Assembly: GCF_000761245.1 (NCBI RefSeq)
Contig: NZ_AWOR01000021.1
Span: 1-64,000, forward strand
DNA: 64,000 bases
Reading direction: 5' to 3'
From: Comamonas testosteroni
GTDB lineage: Bacteria; Pseudomonadota; Gammaproteobacteria; Burkholderiales; Burkholderiaceae_C
Numbering within the stretch: the first letter of the stretch is position 1; every line of letters starts with the position of its first letter. Below the pieces are notes generated by a model. The model was not told where the DNA came from. It did not search any database and saw only the letters and a program-made list of their open reading frames with translations. Made by a program: the position numbers and the translations under genes. Of the stretch, positions 7,700 to 17,606 are shown piece by piece.

Positions 7700-10213
7700 T
7701 CAATAGGGGAAGATGAAGGGCTTGTGGCTGAAGGTCCAGCCGCTCTTCTCGGCAATGCGGAAGGACCACTGCATGCCTTCGCTGGCCTTGTTCAGGTCAG
7801 CAGCCGCTGGCACGGGCGACGGCACCTGCATCACCAGGCTGAATTCCACCGTCTCACCCTTGCGAATCACCTGGCCGTTGCTCAGGCCCTGGAAGCTCAG
7901 CGCATAACCGCTCTGCGCCGAAGTGGCGGCCAGATCGGCGATGGTGTAGTCACCGCCATAGGCCGTCAGGCGATAGCGTTGCACCGCCATCGGCACACCG
8001 CCTGTCAGCTCATGCTGCCAGATGGGAAATTCGCCGCGCTGTACGGAGGCGTAAGGGAACAATTGCTGCGGCAGGCGGTTGGGGTGTGCGTGCTCGGACA
8101 AGGTACCAGAAGAGGTGGCAGTGCCCAGGTACTCCAGCAACAGGCTGGGGTAGTTCTGGCGCTCCACGGCGTGCAGCGTCATGGCAAAAGGACCGGTAAA
8201 CGCCATGCCGTCGCTGATCGCCAGCTGCAGCTCATAGGCACCGGCCACCGTAGGCGCAATGCCGATACGGTCGGGGCAGGTCCATTGGCGCAGGGCCAGG
8301 CTCTTTTCAATCCAGCTGACAAAGGTGGAGACCGTTGCACCAGGCCACTGGTTGCTGCCGGTGTTGCCGCATATATAGATGTTTTCTGGCACCTTGAGCT
8401 TGCTGCCTGCGGGCTCACGCGACAGAGTCCACAGATAGGTCAGCGTGTCGCCATCCGGGTCATAGCCGTTGCCGTTGAACAGGAAGCTGTTCCAGATATC
8501 GGCAGCATCCGGCGAATCGCCAAAGCGCAGCTGCCTGCCGGTCTGGCCGATGACCAGAGGCTGCTCCTGGGTGTAGAGCACATCCGCTGCCAGACGCGCG
8601 ATGGGCGTGTTGTTCCTGGTCTTGACGTTCAGGCTGAGCTCGGTGTCCAGAGTGGAGACACCGTCGGAGCTGGGCGTTCCATGCTCGTCGGTCACGAGCA
8701 GCGAGAAGGAGTAAGGACCCGGTTTGTCGGCCACGAAGCTGGGGTTCATGGCTGTCGCATTGCTGAGCTTGGCGGTGCTGCCATCGGGCTTGTCCAGCAG
8801 GGTCCAGGCATAGCTCATGCGGTTGTTGTCGGGGTCGGTGCTGGCCTCGCCCGTCAATGTGACCGTGGTGCCCACGCCAATGGCAGTCGCGCCCCCCATG
8901 ACTGAGGCCTTGGCCACCGGCGGACGGTTGGCGCCGTTGAGCACGGTAAAGACCTGCGTCACCGGCTCGCTCCACTCCTTGCCGTCATTCACGCGCAGCT
9001 GCACCACATAGTTGCCGTAATGCGTGCCGGTGAAATTGCCCCAGGTGGGGTTGAATTTGCTCGCGGCATCAAAGCCGGCAGGCGCGGACACCAGCGTCCA
9101 TTCACGCGTCAGCGTGTCCTCGTCCTTGTCCTGCGAATAGGCGCCGATGGGGATGACGGAGGTGCCCAGTTCCGCTTCGAAAGACTTGCCGAAAGGACGG
9201 GAGATGACAGCCACCGGCTTGGTGTTGGGCGCGCCATCCGGCTTCTTGACCTTGATCTGAATCTCGCTGAAAGCCGTGGTCGTGCCGTCATACACCACCA
9301 GCGTCAAGCGATAGGTGCCGGCAAAGTCCGGAACCAGGGTCGGCCTGGCCGTATTGCTGCCCTCGATCACGGCCTGCGAACCCCAGGGCCGGCCGGCAGG
9401 TGCGAAGAACCAGCGATATTGCAGGGTGCTGCCCTCCACATGGGTGCTGGCCGAGCCGTCGAGCTGCACGCGCTGACCGCGCACCGCGTTGTCGATATTC
9501 GATCCAGCCTTGGCCACCGGAGCCGTGTGCATCTGATTGGCGTTGATCCTGATCGTCACCGGCTGGCTGCTCTTGCTGCCATGCGTGACCACCAGCGTTG
9601 CGCGGTACAGGCCCACCACATCAGCCAAAAAGCGAGGCTGGGACAGATGAGGGCTGTCCAGCGCGGCTTTGCTGCCGTCCGGCTTTTCCACCAGCGTCCA
9701 GTTGAAGCGCAGGTCAGCGGCGCTGCCTCCTGCGGGCGGCTGGCTGGCCGTGCCGTCCAGCTGCACCGTGGTGTTGACCAGTTGCGCCAGCTCGGGCAAC
9801 GTCACGGCCACCGGGTTGGGATTGCGGACTTCCAGCTTGACGCTGACCTCGTTGCTCGAGGTCACGGCATCGCTCACACCGAGGCTGATGCTGTAGTTGC
9901 CGGGCAGATCGGGCGTGAAGCTGGAGGTCGCAGCGGTCGGTGTCGCCAGCGCCGCCGTGCTGCCAGCGGGGCGCTCCGTGACTTTCCATTGATAGGTCAG
10001 TGTGCTGCCATTGGCTGGCGTGCTCGCAGAGCCGTCGAAAGTGACGGTGTCACCGGCGCTCGCAGCGGCAGCGGAGGCAGCGATGCGGGCCGTGGGACGG
10101 TTGAGGTTGCCCGTGCCGCCACCATCATCACCTCCGCCTCCTCCGCCGCCACAGGCGGCCAGGAGCATGGAAAGGCCAAGACCCCAAAGGACATGGCGAG
10201 ACAAGAATTTCAT
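7700..10213 (-). CDS. PKD-repeat lipoprotein
   Basis: An 837-residue protein beginning MKFLSRHVLWGLGLSMLLAAC. The lipobox LAAC is followed by a long glycine run (GGGGGGGDDGGG), typical of an outer-membrane lipoprotein with a flexible tether. It carries about six tandem immunoglobulin-like PKD/REJ-type modules with recurring LDGSAS, YQWKVTERPAGS, PSFVADKPGPYSFSLLVTD and similar motifs. The last ~150 residues are not obviously PKD. AAGGAAA precedes the chosen ATG. It lies between a TonB receptor and a heme oxygenase, so a surface role in heme or hemoprotein capture is possible but unproven. Confidence 0.8.
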   Translation of the reverse strand: MKFLSRHVLWGLGLSMLLAACGGGGGGGDDGGGTGNLNRPTARIAASAAAASAGDTVTFDGSASTPANGSTLTYQWKVTERPAGSTAALATPTAATSSFTPDLPGNYSISLGVSDAVTSSNEVSVKLEVRNPNPVAVTLPELAQLVNTTVQLDGTASQPPAGGSAADLRFNWTLVEKPDGSKAALDSPHLSQPRFLADVVGLYRATLVVTHGSKSSQPVTIRINANQMHTAPVAKAGSNIDNAVRGQRVQLDGSASTHVEGSTLQYRWFFAPAGRPWGSQAVIEGSNTARPTLVPDFAGTYRLTLVVYDGTTTAFSEIQIKVKKPDGAPNTKPVAVISRPFGKSFEAELGTSVIPIGAYSQDKDEDTLTREWTLVSAPAGFDAASKFNPTWGNFTGTHYGNYVVQLRVNDGKEWSEPVTQVFTVLNGANRPPVAKASVMGGATAIGVGTTVTLTGEASTDPDNNRMSYAWTLLDKPDGSTAKLSNATAMNPSFVADKPGPYSFSLLVTDEHGTPSSDGVSTLDTELSLNVKTRNNTPIARLAADVLYTQEQPLVIGQTGRQLRFGDSPDAADIWNSFLFNGNGYDPDGDTLTYLWTLSREPAGSKLKVPENIYICGNTGSNQWPGATVSTFVSWIEKSLALRQWTCPDRIGIAPTVAGAYELQLAISDGMAFTGPFAMTLHAVERQNYPSLLLEYLGTATSSGTLSEHAHPNRLPQQLFPYASVQRGEFPIWQHELTGGVPMAVQRYRLTAYGGDYTIADLAATSAQSGYALSFQGLSNGQVIRKGETVEFSLVMQVPSPVPAAADLNKASEGMQWSFRIAEKSGWTFSHKPFIFPY

Positions 10214-10295
10214 GGCTGAAATTTCCTTTGCAATAAAGCAGGCTGATGCTGCGAAAGAATCGAAGGCAGGCACGCCGCAGGCGTGCAATGCGCTG

Positions 10296-13148
10296 TCAGA
10301 ACTGCAGGGTCACGCTCAGGCGTGCCGTGCGCCCCGGCGCCGGGACCATGCCCAGGCTCAGGGCATCCAGGTAATAGCGGTCCGTCACGTTGTCCACGTT
10401 GAAGTCCACATTCACGCGCTCGCTGAGCTTGTAGCTGGCAAAGACATCCCAGAGCACATACGAGTGCCACGGCACGACCTGGTTGAAGCCCTGGGCGGTT
10501 TCGTTGTTGAATTCCGGTGTCGGATTGCGCTTGCCCATGAAGGTGCCGCGCACTCCGACGGTGAGCTTGCGCTGCAGCAGGCGAGCACCCAGCAGGGCAC
10601 TGGCGTGCCATTTGGGCGGAATCATGTTGTTGACATAGCTGTTGGCGATGCCGTAGTCGGTGCAGGTGTAGCGCCGGAAGCTGCCAAAGTGGCAGGTCTC
10701 GATGAAGGTATAGCGCGTGCCGCTGGCCTCCATGAAGACCGGCCCCATGTCGTAGGAGCCCGAGACCTCGAAGCCGTCGAAGCTCACGCTTTCGATATTG
10801 CGCAAGGTGAAGAACTGGCGGCCGGAGCCTTCCTCCCAGGTGTTGGGGAAGGTGCGGGTGAGATAGTCCTTGGTGGTGTTGCTGAAGTAAGCCAGCTTGG
10901 CGCGCAGCTTGTCGCTGCTGCGCCAGACGCCATCCTTGAGGAAGTTGATGCCGATCTCGCGATTGAGCGTGCGCTCCGGCTTGAGGTGGATGTCCTGCGA
11001 GGGAGATACGGAGTAGCCCGCCGTGGTCTCGAACAGGCTGGGCATGCGCATGGCACGTGCATGGCGTGCGTACAGCTGCACGCTGGGCGTGACATCCCAT
11101 AGCGCGCTGAACATGGGTGAAGTGCCGTTGTTGCGGCTGTTCATCATCAGGGGATCACAGCTTCCCGTGCCCTTGCTGTCCACACAGTAAGCGCTGTCGG
11201 GGCTGACCATCATGGGCTTGTCATCACGCGACTCGAAGCGGGTATGACGCAGCCCGGCCCCCAGGGTCACGCTGGGCAGGGGCTTCCACTGAAGATCGGT
11301 GAACAGGCTCCATTCAGTGCGCCGTCCCATGCGCCCGCCGGAGGTGAGCATATTGCCGGTGGCAACGCCGTTGACTTTCTCCAGTTGTGCGGCAAGTCCG
11401 TAGTCCAGCTTGATGCCGCCGGCACTGCCAAAGCGCATGCTGTTGCTGATGTCCAAGCCCCAGCGCTTGTAGTTCTCGGTGCCGGCTCCGAACATCTCGT
11501 TGACGGTGTCTTCCGAGTAGTTCTGATTCAGGCTTTCCGTGTTGGTGTGCCAGAGATTGCTGGTCAGGTTCAGCCAGTCATTGTTCTCGGGGTTCCAACG
11601 GTGACGCAGGGTATAGGTGTCTGCGGTCACCTTGCTGTTGGAGGTCTGTGCCACCTGCCCCAGCCACAGCAGCTGCGATGGCATCAGCTCGCCATAGGTG
11701 CTGGAGTAACGCATATAGCCTGCTTCCAGCTCCTGATCATTGGGCAGGTACAAGCGTGCCTTGAGCAGCACGGACTCGTTCTCGTGGTTGGTGTTGACAA
11801 TGCGCTCGCCGCCACGGAAACGCGTGGCTCCCACCACCTTGGGAACCACTTCGGTATAGAAGCCACGGTTATAGGTTTCCGACAGATCCAGGGAAGGCAC
11901 CGGCCCCTTGGTTCCCGCGTAATAGTTGCCCTGGCTGCGCCGCGCGTAGGCCGCGACAATATCGGCCTTCTCGAAGCGCTTGGCCAGCGCAATGCTTCCC
12001 GCCCAGCTCTTGGGCTGCATCAGGCCGGGCCGGTTCATGCTCTCGGAAGGCGGCACCACATGGGCGATGTCGAATGGCCCGTCACACAGGCTGGCAATCA
12101 CGCAGTTGGTGCGATAGACACCTCCCGTTCCGTTGCTGGAACTGCCGCCGGTATTGAAGCCTGCCTTGGTCCCCGGCGCCGGTGCCGATCCGCTGTTGTT
12201 TCCGATCAGGCTGCCGCGCAGACGGATGCCAAAGGTCTGGCCCGGGAGCACGATGTCATCGGCATTCAGGGTACGGGCGCTGACCAGCCCCCCCACCGCG
12301 CCAGTGCCCTGCGCACCCATGACTGGGCCTTTTTCGATCTGTATTCCGCCAATCAGATCGGGGTCGATATAGGAGCGCGAAGCGACGCCCGCATAGCCAC
12401 GGTAGACCGTGGTTTCCTGGCGCGCACCATCGACCAGCACAGGCACACGGCCCTGCCCCTGCATGCCGCGGATGTTCACATCCAGGCCACCGCTGTTGCG
12501 ATTCTCGCCAATCAGCACACCAGGCGTGCCCTGAAAGATATCTCCCACCGAGGTTCCGCGAAACCGTTCGATGTCTTCGCGCTTGAGCACATTGCTGGAG
12601 CCTGCCGTGCGGTACTGCCGGTCTTTTTCATCCCGCTCGGCATCCGCCAGGACCAGCACGGTCGGCATGACGCGGCTTGGCGGCTCATCGTCCTGAGTCT
12701 CTGCGGCTGAAGCGGCCTCTGCCGAGGGGCCGGACACGGGCTTCAGCCGCACCACTCCGTTGCCCGTGAACACATGTGCGAAGCCGCTGCCGTGCAAAAG
12801 CCGGGTCAATGCCTCGCCCGGCGTCATCGCACCCCGCACTGCAGGAGCGGACAGGCCCTGCAACCTCTGCGGATCGAAGACCAGGCGCAGTCCGGCTGCC
12901 GCACCGAGAGCCACCAGAGCCTGGCCTAGATCTCCTCTGGGCAGATCGAACTCGACACGTTCCTGAGCTGCATCGCCCTGTGCCGCTGCAGCAGGCCGGG
13001 CCGGATTCTCGTCAGCCCAGGCCTGCCCCAGCAAGGCCACGCTGATGGCCATGGCAATGGCTGTGCGACGCCCCCTGGCGTGCTCATTGACTTGGCGACT
13101 GTATGTCTGCGGCAGAGCACTATCGGCTCCTGTTGCCCATCGGTTCAT
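10296..13148 (-). CDS. TonB-dependent outer-membrane receptor with STN domain (heme/iron type)
   Basis: A 950-residue receptor: signal peptide, secretin/TonB short N-terminal (STN) domain at about residues 55-115 (ERVEFDLPRGDLGQALVAL, GEALTRLLHGSGF), plug with VLKREDIERFRGTSVGDIF and GGLDVNIRGMQGQGRV, then a beta-barrel ending in the C-terminal aromatic residue (RLSVTLQF). The STN domain is the part that signals to a FecR protein, and a fecR and ECF sigma gene lie immediately upstream. RMPSLFE occupies the place of the FRAP motif of heme receptors. With the heme oxygenase downstream, heme is the likeliest ligand, but a siderophore is not excluded. AGAGGA precedes ATG 13148. Confidence 0.85.
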   Translation of the reverse strand: MNRWATGADSALPQTYSRQVNEHARGRRTAIAMAISVALLGQAWADENPARPAAAAQGDAAQERVEFDLPRGDLGQALVALGAAAGLRLVFDPQRLQGLSAPAVRGAMTPGEALTRLLHGSGFAHVFTGNGVVRLKPVSGPSAEAASAAETQDDEPPSRVMPTVLVLADAERDEKDRQYRTAGSSNVLKREDIERFRGTSVGDIFQGTPGVLIGENRNSGGLDVNIRGMQGQGRVPVLVDGARQETTVYRGYAGVASRSYIDPDLIGGIQIEKGPVMGAQGTGAVGGLVSARTLNADDIVLPGQTFGIRLRGSLIGNNSGSAPAPGTKAGFNTGGSSSNGTGGVYRTNCVIASLCDGPFDIAHVVPPSESMNRPGLMQPKSWAGSIALAKRFEKADIVAAYARRSQGNYYAGTKGPVPSLDLSETYNRGFYTEVVPKVVGATRFRGGERIVNTNHENESVLLKARLYLPNDQELEAGYMRYSSTYGELMPSQLLWLGQVAQTSNSKVTADTYTLRHRWNPENNDWLNLTSNLWHTNTESLNQNYSEDTVNEMFGAGTENYKRWGLDISNSMRFGSAGGIKLDYGLAAQLEKVNGVATGNMLTSGGRMGRRTEWSLFTDLQWKPLPSVTLGAGLRHTRFESRDDKPMMVSPDSAYCVDSKGTGSCDPLMMNSRNNGTSPMFSALWDVTPSVQLYARHARAMRMPSLFETTAGYSVSPSQDIHLKPERTLNREIGINFLKDGVWRSSDKLRAKLAYFSNTTKDYLTRTFPNTWEEGSGRQFFTLRNIESVSFDGFEVSGSYDMGPVFMEASGTRYTFIETCHFGSFRRYTCTDYGIANSYVNNMIPPKWHASALLGARLLQRKLTVGVRGTFMGKRNPTPEFNNETAQGFNQVVPWHSYVLWDVFASYKLSERVNVDFNVDNVTDRYYLDALSLGMVPAPGRTARLSVTLQF

Positions 13149-13284
13149 GGCGTCCTCTGAAGTTCTGTGACCGCAAGGCAGACGCAACACCCGATTGCCG
13201 GGTGCGCTCCGCGATGCCTCTCTTCAGAGAAGACGGTTGACGCGCGAGATTCAGTAAATACGAATCAAAATTATTTGAAATAAC

Positions 13285-14319
13285 TCAAAGCAGTACCACC
13301 AATCCCGGCAACTGCAGCAAGCGCGCGCCCAGTTCCTGGGCTATGGCCTGCACGGCACCGTGAGCATCGGATTGCAGAAAAACACCGCTGACGCGCCGCT
13401 GCGCCAGCGCCTGGTCACGCACCACGATACGGCTGGTGTGATAGCGGTTGAGGCGCCCCACCACATCGGCGAGCATCATGCGCTCGAAGACCAGCAGCCC
13501 ACGCGCCCAGGACTGGCCGGCATCCTCGCCCAGATACTGCAAGGCCGTCATTCCCTGCCTGTCATAGCTGACGCGCTGGCCCGGCGATACCACCACCGCA
13601 TCCTGCGGCATATGGTCCAGCGACACCTCCACCTGGTGGAACACACCGGTCACCTGCGTTCTTGCGTCCAGTCGCTCGACGATGAAGCGGGTGCCCAGCG
13701 CACGGGTACGCCCGTCGGCTGCGGCAACCACAAAAGGTCGCTGCTCCGCATCACGCCCACCGGACGCATCCACGGGTTTTGCGACGGGTTTTGCGTCAAA
13801 CAAGGCTTCGCCTCGCAGCAAGATCACCTGTCTCTGCCTTGTGTCGTAGCGCACGGCCACGGCGCTGTCGCCGCCCAGATGTACGCGGCTGCCATCGGGT
13901 AGCGCCACTTCGCGCCGCTCGCCCACCCCGGTGCGGTAATCCGCCTCGAAGGCCAGCATGATCTGACTGCCTGCACCCACCCACAAGGCACCTGCCGCAA
14001 AGACTGCAGCTCCGGCCCCTTGGCACAACAGGCGTCGCCGCACCAATCCTTGTCGCAAAGGCTTGGTCTGCAGAACCGTGTCTGCACCCCGATCCGGCAG
14101 CAGCCCCGACGGTCCCAGCGCCCCCAGTTCAGCCCAGGTGCGCTGGGCATGGGCATAAGCCTGGCGATTGACAGCATCCGCATTCAGCCAAAGCTGCAAG
14201 GCCTGTTCATCCTCAGGCAGCCAGCCCTCGTCCGCACGGCGCACCAGCCAGGCCGCTGCCTGCAGGCGGATGTCTTGAGCTGCATCGTGCAGGGATGTGG
14301 ATTGAGATGAAGGATTCAC
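13285..14319 (-). CDS. FecR-family anti-sigma factor / sigma regulator
   Basis: A 344-residue inner-membrane regulator. The cytoplasmic N-terminal DUF4880 region (AAWLVRRADEGWLPEDEQALQLWL, AHAQRTWAELG) binds the sigma factor. A hydrophobic segment near residues 100-120 follows, then the periplasmic FecR domain (TGVGERREVALPDGSRVHLGGDSAVAV, ALGTRFIV) and a C-terminal STN-like region (LNRYHTSRIVVRDQALAQRRVSGVF). It sits between the ECF sigma gene and the TonB receptor, the standard cell-surface signalling order. It starts with GTG and has no clear Shine-Dalgarno. Confidence 0.88.
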   Translation of the reverse strand: MNPSSQSTSLHDAAQDIRLQAAAWLVRRADEGWLPEDEQALQLWLNADAVNRQAYAHAQRTWAELGALGPSGLLPDRGADTVLQTKPLRQGLVRRRLLCQGAGAAVFAAGALWVGAGSQIMLAFEADYRTGVGERREVALPDGSRVHLGGDSAVAVRYDTRQRQVILLRGEALFDAKPVAKPVDASGGRDAEQRPFVVAAADGRTRALGTRFIVERLDARTQVTGVFHQVEVSLDHMPQDAVVVSPGQRVSYDRQGMTALQYLGEDAGQSWARGLLVFERMMLADVVGRLNRYHTSRIVVRDQALAQRRVSGVFLQSDAHGAVQAIAQELGARLLQLPGLVVLL

Positions 14320-14438
14320 AAAAAACTGCTGTCTGAATGCAAACGATTGGAGTGCATGATGGGAAGACGTTCAAGCATTGGCAAACCAGTAATTTTCATC
14401 CAAGGCAAGCATCTGGCGCTCTGACACACTGCAAAGCT

Positions 14439-14960
14439 TCAGTGAAGCGGCAAGCGCGCCATGGCGTGGGCCAAGGCCCGCGCCAGATGCTTCTGCACCG
14501 AGCTGGTGGAGATCTCCAGCGCCTCGGCCACCTGCTGATAACTTTGCTCCTGCACCCGCACCCGCATGAAGATGTCTTGCGTGAGTGGCGGCAGCTCCTG
14601 CAAAGCCTCAGCCAGTTGTAGCAGACGCTGGCGGCCAGCCAGCGACTGATCCGGGCCGGGCGCGGTGTCCGCTATGTGTACCAGTTCCTCTGGCGCAACC
14701 GCTGCCGTCTTGCGCACCTCCTGCTGACGTGCCATGTCCACGAGCATGTTGCGCGCCATCTGGAACAGATACGCTCGGGCGTCCTGTACCGGTGCTGCCG
14801 CCGTGACTTCGATGAAGCGCAGGAAAATTTCCTGCAACATGTCCTGAGCCACATGCATATCGTGCACGCGGTAGGTAAGCCAGGCCAGCAATTCCCGGCG
14901 GTGGGCAATGAAAGTGCTTTGAGGATCGCTGGGCATGATGAAGGCGTGGATTGTATCCAT
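14439..14960 (-). CDS. ECF sigma factor, FecI type
   Basis: A 173-residue extracytoplasmic-function sigma factor. Region 2 runs through DMLQEIFLRFIE and ARAYLFQMARNMLVDMARQQ; region 4 through LPPLTQDIFMRVRVQEQSYQQVAEALEISTSSVQKHLARAL. It is expected to drive the receptor operon after release by the adjacent FecR. ATG 14960 is taken as the start; ATG 14936 (MPSDPQS) is an equally possible start. A Fur-like inverted repeat lies directly upstream, so iron repression is likely. Confidence 0.88.
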   Translation of the reverse strand: MDTIHAFIMPSDPQSTFIAHRRELLAWLTYRVHDMHVAQDMLQEIFLRFIEVTAAAPVQDARAYLFQMARNMLVDMARQQEVRKTAAVAPEELVHIADTAPGPDQSLAGRQRLLQLAEALQELPPLTQDIFMRVRVQEQSYQQVAEALEISTSSVQKHLARALAHAMARLPLH

Positions 14961-14966
14961 GATTGA

Positions 14967-14981
14967 GAATGAATCTCATTC
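14967..14981. promoter_or_regulatory. Fur-box-like inverted repeat upstream of the ECF sigma gene
   Basis: GAATGAATCTCATTC is a perfect 6-3-6 inverted repeat lying 7 bases from the ECF start codon on the minus strand. The flanks extend its similarity to the Fur consensus (about 12 of 19 positions by eye). Position and sequence fit iron-dependent repression by Fur, as is established for fecI-type genes. Confidence 0.6.
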
Positions 14982-14982
14982 A

Positions 14983-15340
14983 TAAAACAATAAAGCCTAC
15001 GCCTCGCCGAGCTGCACAGACTGCTCCCCCGAAACTGATGTTCTAGATGGCGGCAGTCCCTCGGGATTTTTTCTCTAGCGCCTCCAAAGAGACAGCGCCT
15101 CGGTAGACCTGCTTCTACTCGGAACTTCGACGCACTTGAAACTGAGCCGCTTTTTTAGATCGCTCGTCATCTATCAACTGTCGAATTTGTCTTTGCTGCG
15201 CTCAATGTCTGATATCAACATCAGCTGCCATTGTCGACGTCGCCCTGGACCTGCTGAGGCAACGCGAAGCCGCCTCCTTCTGATCTTTTCACCCTCTTCG
15301 CGGTGGGCCATCCGTGGCTGCCGCCTTCATGGAGTCATTT
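14983..15340. other. Intergenic stretch without recognisable gene
   Basis: About 360 bases between the divergent ECF sigma gene and the hydrolase. No reading frame with family features was seen. A short CCC-TC-GGG pair followed by TTTTTT (near 15058-15070) could be a weak hairpin, and promoters for both flanking genes should lie here. The GGAG at 15331 is the ribosome site of the hydrolase. Confidence 0.5.
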
Positions 15341-16199
<859 letters not shown>

Positions 16200-16228
16200 C
16201 CGGTCAGTGAGCCAGCAAGAAGTGGGAG

Positions 16229-16277
16229 CAAGCCATTGAGATGAATGCCATGCATGGACAACATGCTCAATGGCTTG
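16229..16277. terminator. Long-loop inverted repeat after the hydrolase (terminator-like)
   Basis: CAAGCCATTGAG (16229-16240) pairs perfectly with CTCAATGGCTTG (16266-16277), with a 25-base loop that contains its own CCATGCATGG palindrome, followed by TTTGGG. It lies 30 bases after the hydrolase stop and before the convergent LysR gene. The long loop and short T run make it a weak terminator candidate. The remaining bases to 16510 show no gene. Confidence 0.45.
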
Positions 16278-16510
16278 TTTGGGATGCAGAGCAGGCAGCG
16301 GCCCAATCATCCCTGCCTCCAGCAGGCTCAGCCGCCGATTGAGCGCAGCTGGATGCGACAGCCTAGTTGTCAAACGGATATTGGCATCAATCAAGCGAAA
16401 TTCCGCGTCTCGTCGTGAGGACCACTTCGAAGCATTTCATTCACTGTGATCCTTCTGCGACTCAAACACATCCGCCCGGGTCATGCTTCGCTAGTGGGAA
16501 AACGCAGCCC

Positions 16511-17479
16511 TTACCGAGAAAGGATTGAATTGCCATTTTTTGCCACCGCATCATCCTCAGGATTCAGCAAAGCCGGAATCTCGGCCACCAGCGCGTCAAT
16601 GGCCACCCGCAACTTGCAACGTAATTGCCGTGCCTGTGGCCAGAGTGCATGGATCTCGTAAGAGCGGGCCCGATAAGCGGGCAAGATGTGTACCAGCTCG
16701 CCACGCTTGGCATAGCTGCTCAGCAACCAGCAGGGGACCCAGGCAATGCCATAGCCCGCCACAGCAGCAGCGGCAATGGCCTGTATATCGTCCATGCTGA
16801 TCTGGGAGCGCACCTGCAGGCGGTAATCCGAGCTGCCGCCTCGCCCAGCAACTGGCGAAACATCCCACGGAGCAACGACACCCGAGTGCGAGTAACTGAT
16901 GACCGCATGACCATCGAGTTCCTCCAGTTTGCCGGGCGTGCCGTGGCGTGCCAGATAGGCCGGGGAAGCTCCGATGCTGATGTGCTGTGTTCCCAGCAGA
17001 CGCGCAGACAAGGTGCCGCTGTCTTGTAGCGGGCCTATGCGTATGGCCAGGTCAAATCCCTCCTCGATCAGATCCACTGTACGGTCGCCAAACGACAGAT
17101 CGATGCTCAGCTGCGGATATAGACGCGTCAGATTCAGCAGTATTGGCGCCACGCACAGCTGCCCAAAGCCTTCTGGCACGCTGACCCGCAGGCGGCCGAT
17201 GGGCTCCATGCGGCCACTGTCCAGATCCGCCTCGGCTGCCTCCAGCTCCTTGAGTGCACGGGTGCAGCGCTCGTAGTAGATCTGCCCTTCCGCAGTCAAG
17301 GTCTGGGTACGCGTATTGCGCTGCAGTAGCCGCGAGCCCAGACGTGCCTCCAGCCTGGCAACAGCCTTTCCCACAGCAGAGCGCGTCACGCCAAGCCGCT
17401 TGGCTGCAGCAGTGAAGCCGCCCGCTTCCACCACCTGCACAAAGGTGGAGACTCCTTCCAGAGGGTCTTGCACAGTCAT
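16511..17479 (-). CDS. LysR-family transcriptional regulator
   Basis: A 322-residue LysR regulator with the HTH at about residues 10-65 (STFVQVVEAGGFTAAAKRLGVTRSAVGKAVARLEARLGSRLL in overlapping pieces) and an effector domain of the CrgA/DsdC-like subgroup (GRLRVSVPEGFGQLCVAPIL, FDLAIRIGPLQDSGTLSARLL). I start at ATG 17479, with AAAGGA about 10 bases upstream; the much longer frame has no HTH-related extension. It is divergent from the MFS exporter gene, which it most likely controls. Confidence 0.85.
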   Translation of the reverse strand: MTVQDPLEGVSTFVQVVEAGGFTAAAKRLGVTRSAVGKAVARLEARLGSRLLQRNTRTQTLTAEGQIYYERCTRALKELEAAEADLDSGRMEPIGRLRVSVPEGFGQLCVAPILLNLTRLYPQLSIDLSFGDRTVDLIEEGFDLAIRIGPLQDSGTLSARLLGTQHISIGASPAYLARHGTPGKLEELDGHAVISYSHSGVVAPWDVSPVAGRGGSSDYRLQVRSQISMDDIQAIAAAAVAGYGIAWVPCWLLSSYAKRGELVHILPAYRARSYEIHALWPQARQLRCKLRVAIDALVAEIPALLNPEDDAVAKNGNSILSR

Positions 17480-17507
17480 GTCGATTGGATCCTTTAGCTC
17501 CCCAATG

Positions 17508-17547
17508 ATGGGAAATAAATGCGTAAATTTAAGAATTTTATTCCCAT
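17508..17547. promoter_or_regulatory. Imperfect inverted repeat in the LysR/MFS divergent promoter region
   Basis: ATGGGAAATAAA (17508-17519) and TTTTATTCCCAT (17536-17547) form an inverted repeat with one shifted base around an A/T-rich core. It lies in the 127-base space between the divergent LysR and MFS genes and fits a LysR regulatory region. Binding is inferred only from position and symmetry. Confidence 0.4.
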
Positions 17548-17606
17548 AGACTCGCGTTGAACGTTCTGCGCCAGAACGCCGTTTCTCTTTTCCGGAGTGC
17601 GCAACC

